Positions 58,721-64,000 of a stretch of 64,000 nt of DNA are shown one piece after another (within the stretch, counting starts at the first letter, position 1; every line of letters begins with the position of its first letter). The stretch comes from Ashinkailepas kermadecensis. Its lineage: Eukaryota; Arthropoda; Thecostraca; Neolepadidae. The stretch lies in NCBI GenBank assembly GCA_034440615.1, contig JAOTOM010003854.1, positions 82,501 to 146,500 of the forward strand, given 5' to 3'. The position numbers were made by a program, and so were the translations under genes. The notes under the pieces are model-generated. The model worked only from the letters and a program-made list of their open reading frames with translations. It was not told the DNA's origin and did no database searches.

Positions 58721-59636
58721 GGATTTGGACACGAAGGATGCGCGGAGGCCGCGTCTGAATTCCATTATCAACACTCAGCGCTACGAGTTCAACGCTACGT
58801 GTGTCATGCATGCAGGGCGAACACTGCCCGGGTGCCCCCCGTGCCACCGCCAGTTCCCACACGCATGACAAACAAAGCTGTCGACTGCGCTGACGACTCT
58901 CCAGCATCGCATCGTTCGAGACAGATTTATGGCACTTGAGGTCGGATAAATACTGCGCGGGGATAGGCACACAGACCTCAAGTTTAGTGTTTATTGGTGT
59001 TTAGATCGCGATTGCGCATGACAAACGAACCATTGCCAAGCATGAGTAGCCAACCATGGCCAAGCATGAGTAGCCAACCATGGCCAGGCATAACTAGCCT
59101 ACTGTGGCCAGGCATGATCAGCCTGCTGCAGCTCGGCATTGATCACGGTCACGAAGTGTTATATTGGGTGACGGTAAGGAAAATAAGACGCCGAGTCAAC
59201 TCATCAAATGACGAGAGGCATCGATCATCAATTCACCGACAGCGGGATGTGGAAATTCTACAGATGATGCAACATCACGCACTTATTATTTCTTACAGCT
59301 TGAAGTCACAAGCAATTCATTGGAAGGATGATCTGGTGGCGATATGTCCTTGAACATAAAGATTAGCATCATTTTAGCGCATTGCAACATTGACATTTCT
59401 TGCTGTACCGTGGGAGGGGCGGGGGGTAGTTCTCGAGGTCCTTCCTTTGGGTATTTCGGCAGAGGTCAAGAATGTTTCTAGACTGCTACCTACGAGAACA
59501 AAACATGCACTTTCTGCTACCTGGGTCCGGCTTAAATGAACATACACTATTTTGTCACCATCCTTCCATTACAGCCGCCATGTTATGTGACCAGACAATG
59601 GAAAGATGTTACAATATTATATTACATACTAGGTCA
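58721..59636. other. unannotated spacer with a small repeat
   Basis: About four imperfect copies of ggccaagcatgagtagccaa lie at 59033-59125. No gene is recognised. Confidence 0.45.
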
Positions 59637-59639
59637 GAT

Positions 59640-59755
59640 TGCGCCGGCTACCGTCGGAATATTATAAAAGCGTTGTGCCCACCGCGCCCGGGATTCGACC
59701 GGCGGACCTTCTAATAATATTCCGACGCTGTACCAGCCTGCCACGCCGGCCGCGG
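59640..59755 (-). mobile_element. tRNA-like or SINE-head sequence with internal inverted repeat
   Basis: On the minus strand, an A-box-like GTGGCAGGCTGGTACAGCG and a B-box-like GGTCGAATCCC lie about 45 bp apart, as in a tRNA or a tRNA-derived SINE. The acceptor arms do not pair well. A perfect 14-bp inverted repeat (cgtcggaatattat / ataatattccgacg) at 59653-59666 and 59714-59727 overlaps it. Confidence 0.4.
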
Positions 59756-60488
59756 GCGGCGGCGCTGAAATAGCCGACCCGACTGAACTGCTGGCGCAAG
59801 ATAACTCAAGTAACGTTACCCAGACATTGGCGGTCGCGTTGGCGTTATTTGTTCCTGCACTATGGTTCTTTTGGGGTGTCTGCTGCTAGTTTTTCATTTA
59901 TATGACCATAAATCAACTAATTATAGTTTAATTTATTATTTAAAGGCCTGGAAATGTATTATCATATGCAATACATGTTGTTTTATGTGCATACCACGCC
60001 CAATAACATAATAAAAGCTACCAGCACTGGTGAAGTACGCGTTGGCGATTCATCCTTCCCTATACAATGACATAGAGACGGGTCTTGGAATAATATGGTT
60101 CGTAAACGGATACTCAGCACCAAAATAGTACTGTATTAATTAAGCAACCAGTTAGTGTGGAACTGGTTTTTTAGTTTTTGTGGAAAGCATTCGTGACCAG
60201 TCACTTCTTTTTATTTCAATACGTCATGGATAAATTGCTACTTGAGTGAAATATTGAGGGCCAATCTTGCTACCTACCAGCGTAGGCAAGTTGGCGAGTT
60301 TCTTGACCTCTGTATTTCGGTTTAACGACCGTATGACTGCACACAGTGGCACAACACTCTCACTAGCTTCCCACGAATCTTGTTGGCGTCTCGTACACAT
60401 TTAATTTCAACTTCATCAGTAGGTTGACCTGTGACGGGTCAAAGTGCATAATGTTGCACAATGTTCGATGTGTCACCAGACCGAGTAG
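59756..60488. other. unannotated spacer
   Basis: Nothing is recognised. Confidence 0.4.
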
Positions 60489-60489
60489 T

Positions 60490-60692
60490 TGCAACGTACC
60501 AGCACCAGACGTACCAGCTCCAGACGTACCGGCACCAGACGTACCGGCACCAGACGTACCAGCACCAGACGTACCGGCACCAGACGTACCGGCACCAGAC
60601 GTAACAGCACCAGACGTACCAGCACCAGACGTACCGGCACCAGACGTACCAGCACCAGACGTACCAGCACCAGACGTACCAGCACCACTGAC
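60490..60692. repeat. 15-bp minisatellite, about 13 copies
   Basis: Units of gtaccagcaccagac with an a/g variant (ccagca or ccggca). Frames open on both strands are low-complexity. Confidence 0.96.
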
Positions 60693-61417
60693 TCCTATCT
60701 GTTCCCTTCATCAAGACAAACGACTCTGCTGTCTCTAAATGTTGGTTAAAGTGACGTTTCTGACCTGAAGTGAGGTCAAGTTGGGCTTCGTTTCGTAATT
60801 AGTGTGGAAAATTGGATTCGGGGTGCTGAAATGTAGCTTAATACTGAAAAAGATAAGGAATCATGGCGCAAACATTCCGGAATAAAGCTTCTCAAAAGGT
60901 CAACACCGGATGAGGTCAGATATTTTGTATATTCTACACAGTGCCATCGTATACAGAACGATCCTGTTCATCGTGAAATCGCATCAGAGTTCGGTTGGAA
61001 CACCACTCGATAGTCGTGCAACATGACATTGTATGGCCAACCAATCACCTGAGATGAGTTGTCTTATCCTGCGATTGAAACGTATTTGAGCTGGTTGACC
61101 ACTCAAGGAATGTATTTTTGAAACCGCGCATAATTCAACGAAAGGTAAAGTGAACGTTGTGTTACTTTATAATTCCCCAGCGTAATCCAAGATCAGGAAC
61201 AAGGTCAGAAACTAGATATCCTACAAAGATGTTTCAGCCGATGACTGATTTGCTTTGAAACTAAGCTTGCTTGGTTCAAAAGTAATGTACCCTGAATATT
61301 CAAGCTTCACTTACTTTCCCTAGTGGCCTTATGGCGTGACCTTACGAGACCCTAAGATTTTCATATATGAATCAGGTGTACGCGTTTGCTTCACGTGTTC
61401 TGTTGAAAGGATCCAAC

Positions 61418-61420
<3 letters not shown>
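60693..61420. other. unannotated spacer
   Basis: Nothing is recognised. Confidence 0.4.
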
Positions 61421-61510
<90 letters not shown>

Positions 61511-61511
61511 C
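61421..61511. repeat. (TA)n microsatellite
   Basis: About 90 bp of TA dinucleotides with one gta interruption. Confidence 0.98.
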
Positions 61512-61779
61512 ACGTTTACTAAGTCGTTCCATGACATGTAGTGCATGCCACCGGATTCATTTATCGTGATCTTTAGGGGCCTCAGCATTGTCGGATAGGA
61601 AAAAAAGATGTTGTGACATGCACTACGAGATACAGTGGAGGCTTGTCAGTATCATATTCCTTGTATCTCAAGCATATATAGTTTGGGAGTTGATTTTCCA
61701 GCCTGATTCTGACCCAACCTAACCTACCCTGTGCTGATCCTGTACTTAATACGATGAAGGTAGGTCATTAGTTTGGAAG

Positions 61780-62010
61780 CGTGTATATCGATGCCGGCGT
61801 CTATTTACACAGATACTCCCCAGTGTGTACATCAACGGAGATCTGCGTCGATATACACATATACCTCCACCCGTGTAGATCGATGTCCGCGTAGGTTTAC
61901 GCCAATGAACAGCTGTGTGTAAATCGACGCCTGTGTCGATTTACACCAATACGTTCCCCTGTGTACTAACGCACACCAGTGACGTCCCCTGTGTATATCA
62001 AAGCACACCA
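61780..62010. repeat. weak repeats, cgatgtccgcgtaggtttac-like
   Basis: Four or five diverged segments alternate tcgatgc/tcgacgc with gtgtagat or tttacacc. The period is irregular, about 50-60 bp. Confidence 0.45.
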
Positions 62011-62916
62011 GTGACGTCATAGATCGTACGGATTTTAAAACTGGTGGTGGTTGCCCGGGCCGCTAGACTGCTGGAACAAAGAAGAGCGACTGCGAGTTGG
62101 TGGGATTTTTCAGGGGTTTTAAGGAGGATGAAAACCGCTTCCAAGAATTTCAGAGGTGCTGGAGTACACTAGACGCTGGGTTGCTTTGATTTGCATAACT
62201 GGTGAGAATAGTTTGTCGCAATAACTGGTGAGAAGAAGAGGTTGTCAGGATTGTTTGATACGTCAAACGGCTGGAGACGCCGGCTTAACCCTTAGCCTGC
62301 CGGAGTGTGTAAATCGAGTAACTTTCTGCACAACCCATGCCTGCCGCAATCGAGTGACTTTGTGTAATAGCTTCTACTCGTGCCGTGGGCTGGACTGGAC
62401 GGTTCGCTTTGTCAGGGACCGGTGAGCGATGGGTTGGCGGCACCATTCATGGCGGGCCTGACTGGTGGGGTCAGAAATCCATCACATCATTTGGCAGGGG
62501 GAATTTGGATCGTGTTCCGGCATGATTCTCATTGAAAATGACGGCTCTCTTCCATTCATGCTTGTGAAAGGTGCGTCCAACTCATCAAGACATGTCATTT
62601 GATATAAAGCATTATATAAATAATCCTGCATACGCATTCATATTCTGCACATTGTGTACTTGTTTTCCGACTTACTTATGTAATGTTGCGTATGCCATGG
62701 TAGGTCTCAATAAGAAAAGGTCAAAGCGCCTCTATCTCAGACTAATGCATTTCTTGTGAACATGATAATAGGTACAATATTACCTTTTAAGTTCCCTATG
62801 AAAGATCCATTGCTTCGAGTTGTACCCACTCACCATAATATTGAAGAGGTCGTGTTCGGCCTGGCTGAATTGGAGGCGAGAGCCTGTTTACCCCGAGATT
62901 AGCATCACTCTAAATT
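62011..62916. other. unannotated spacer
   Basis: No gene is recognised. Small duplications (ataactggtgagaa) lie at 62198-62234. Confidence 0.4.
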
Positions 62917-62917
62917 A

Positions 62918-62994
<77 letters not shown>
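62917..62994. repeat. (TA)n microsatellite
   Basis: About 75 bp of TA dinucleotides with one ttta break, directly upstream of the Penelope-like element. Confidence 0.97.
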
Positions 62995-62995
<1 letters not shown>

Positions 62996-63078
62996 CTGGT
63001 TGAAGGTCACTGCACCTTTGCTGTTTATTAGTTTCTTTATTATGGCTTCGACTCTTCTTATTATGGATTCTTCTTACT

Positions 63079-64000
63079 ATGCAGGTAGTGCTGCAGGCAC
63101 CTGTCGTAGAGGGCCCCGCACTCTACGGTCGATATGTTGACGATATTTTGCTAGACGTGCGGGACATAGAGCTCTTGTCAGAGCTGAAGTCAAGGCTAGA
63201 GGAAGTTTGGGGTCTAGACTTCACTATGGGGTTGGGCATCGAAGACAAGATACGTTTTTTGGATGTGTCCATCGACGGTAGTAGTGGATTATTTGCAACT
63301 AGTGTCCATTGTAAGCCCACAGACGTCGGACGTTGCGTTAATGGTAAAAGCCACTGCCCTGATAGATATAAAGACAGCGTTATCAGCGCGTATGTGAATA
63401 GGGCGATTAGACACTAGTACCTGGCAACTAGCGCACACAGAACTACGCAGAGTAAAACAAATGCTCGTCAACAACTATCCGGTGCTTACCATCGACAAGC
63501 ATATCAGAGACGCCGTCACTAAGTACATCACAGCCCAGTCCCGTCCCCCAACACAGGGCACCACATACAAGCTGTTCTACAAAAATAGTATGTCCCCTGC
63601 TTACCTGACCGATGAAGAGGTGCTTCGAAGCATTGTGAAGTCACTGTAATCCTATTGTCCCTGACGATGAACTAAAACTAGTCATTTTCTATAAGAGCTC
63701 CACCATGCGTTCACTCATTATGCAAAACAACCCATCTTGTGACAAATCACCGCTGAAACAGTCCAATATAATCTATCAATACAAATGCACTATTGGAGAC
63801 TGCGCTCCGTTCAGATAGCAATTACATTGGAATGACAACAACTGCACTCAGCAGGCGTATCACCATGCATTTGCAGAGCGGTGGTCCACAAACGCATACG
63901 AACATATACCACGACACACGCCTCACGAGACAACAAATAGTTGACAATACCACTATCATCACCAAATCGCACGAGCCAAGATGCCTTTCCATACTAGAGG
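63079..64000 (+). pseudogene. Penelope-like element: RT plus GIY-YIG endonuclease, truncated at window edge
   Basis: The fragment starts in the RT palm with RYVDDILLDV near 63132. It continues with IRFLDVSIDG, TSVHCKPTDVGR and CPDRYKDSVISAYVNRA, which follow the order typical of Penelope-like RT. After a frame change comes the linker (a VIFYKSSTM-like segment, then YQYKCTIGDC). A second frame change leads to NYIGMTTTALSRRITMH at about 63820-63870, matching the YIG part and the following Arg/His of the GIY-YIG nuclease. At least two frame shifts or stops (63417 and near 63816) indicate an inactive copy. It is 5' truncated and continues past the window. Confidence 0.85.

Overview
The window looks like nuclear DNA of an arthropod, most likely a crustacean, although nothing in it fixes the species. 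The reasons are two intron-containing clip-domain serine protease homologues (a family typical of arthropod innate immunity), short TTAGG-type runs, tRNA-derived SINEs, LINE and Penelope-like retroelement fragments, and very many simple repeats. By my own rough adding, tandem arrays fill about a quarter of the 64 kb.

Layout. 1-14 kb: no convincing host gene. It holds two degenerate minisatellites, a reversed SINE, a head-to-head pair of TTAA-flanked (piggyBac-like) non-autonomous elements, and two broken LINE copies (+ at 6.5-8.2 kb, - at 9.8-11 kb). 14-22 kb: minisatellites, a GC-rich TATA-containing promoter-like block, a long (TA)n tract and a hAT-like MITE. 22.5-28.7 kb (+): complete gene SPH1. 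Four coding exons join with matching phases into a 1003-residue protein: signal peptide, a long acidic then Ala/Ser/Gly-rich repeat region, a clip domain, and a chymotrypsin-fold domain whose catalytic Ser is Gly. 28.7-36.9 kb: intergenic, with arrays and a third piggyBac-like copy. 58.2-37.0 kb (-): gene SPH2, convergent with SPH1. Its four recognised exons are a signal peptide/Pro-rich/clip exon at 58.2-57.5 kb and protease-like exons at 41.3, 38.6 and 37.3 kb. One short exon is not located. The 16-kb first intron is about half minisatellite, including a 2.9-kb array of a 15-bp unit. 58.2-64 kb: a CpG-rich SPH2 upstream region, small arrays, a tRNA-like element, and a Penelope-like element running off the right edge.

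How the genes may work together. Both proteins are predicted secreted, catalytically dead clip proteases. SPH1 keeps His and Asp but has Gly for Ser. SPH2 keeps Asp only, with Arg for His and Ala for Ser. Such homologues are known in other arthropods as cofactors in prophenoloxidase activation and related clotting or adhesion reactions. A shared pathway here is inference.

The most unusual local structure is at SPH1 exon 1. Its 5' splice site, with flanking exon and intron bases, is tandemly repeated seven times. Only the first copy can give the full-length protein, because reading past it meets an immediate in-frame stop. The second coding exon of SPH2 also has a duplicated donor. The piggyBac-like family carries conserved AGGTCA direct repeats with 4-bp spacing, which resemble nuclear-receptor response elements.
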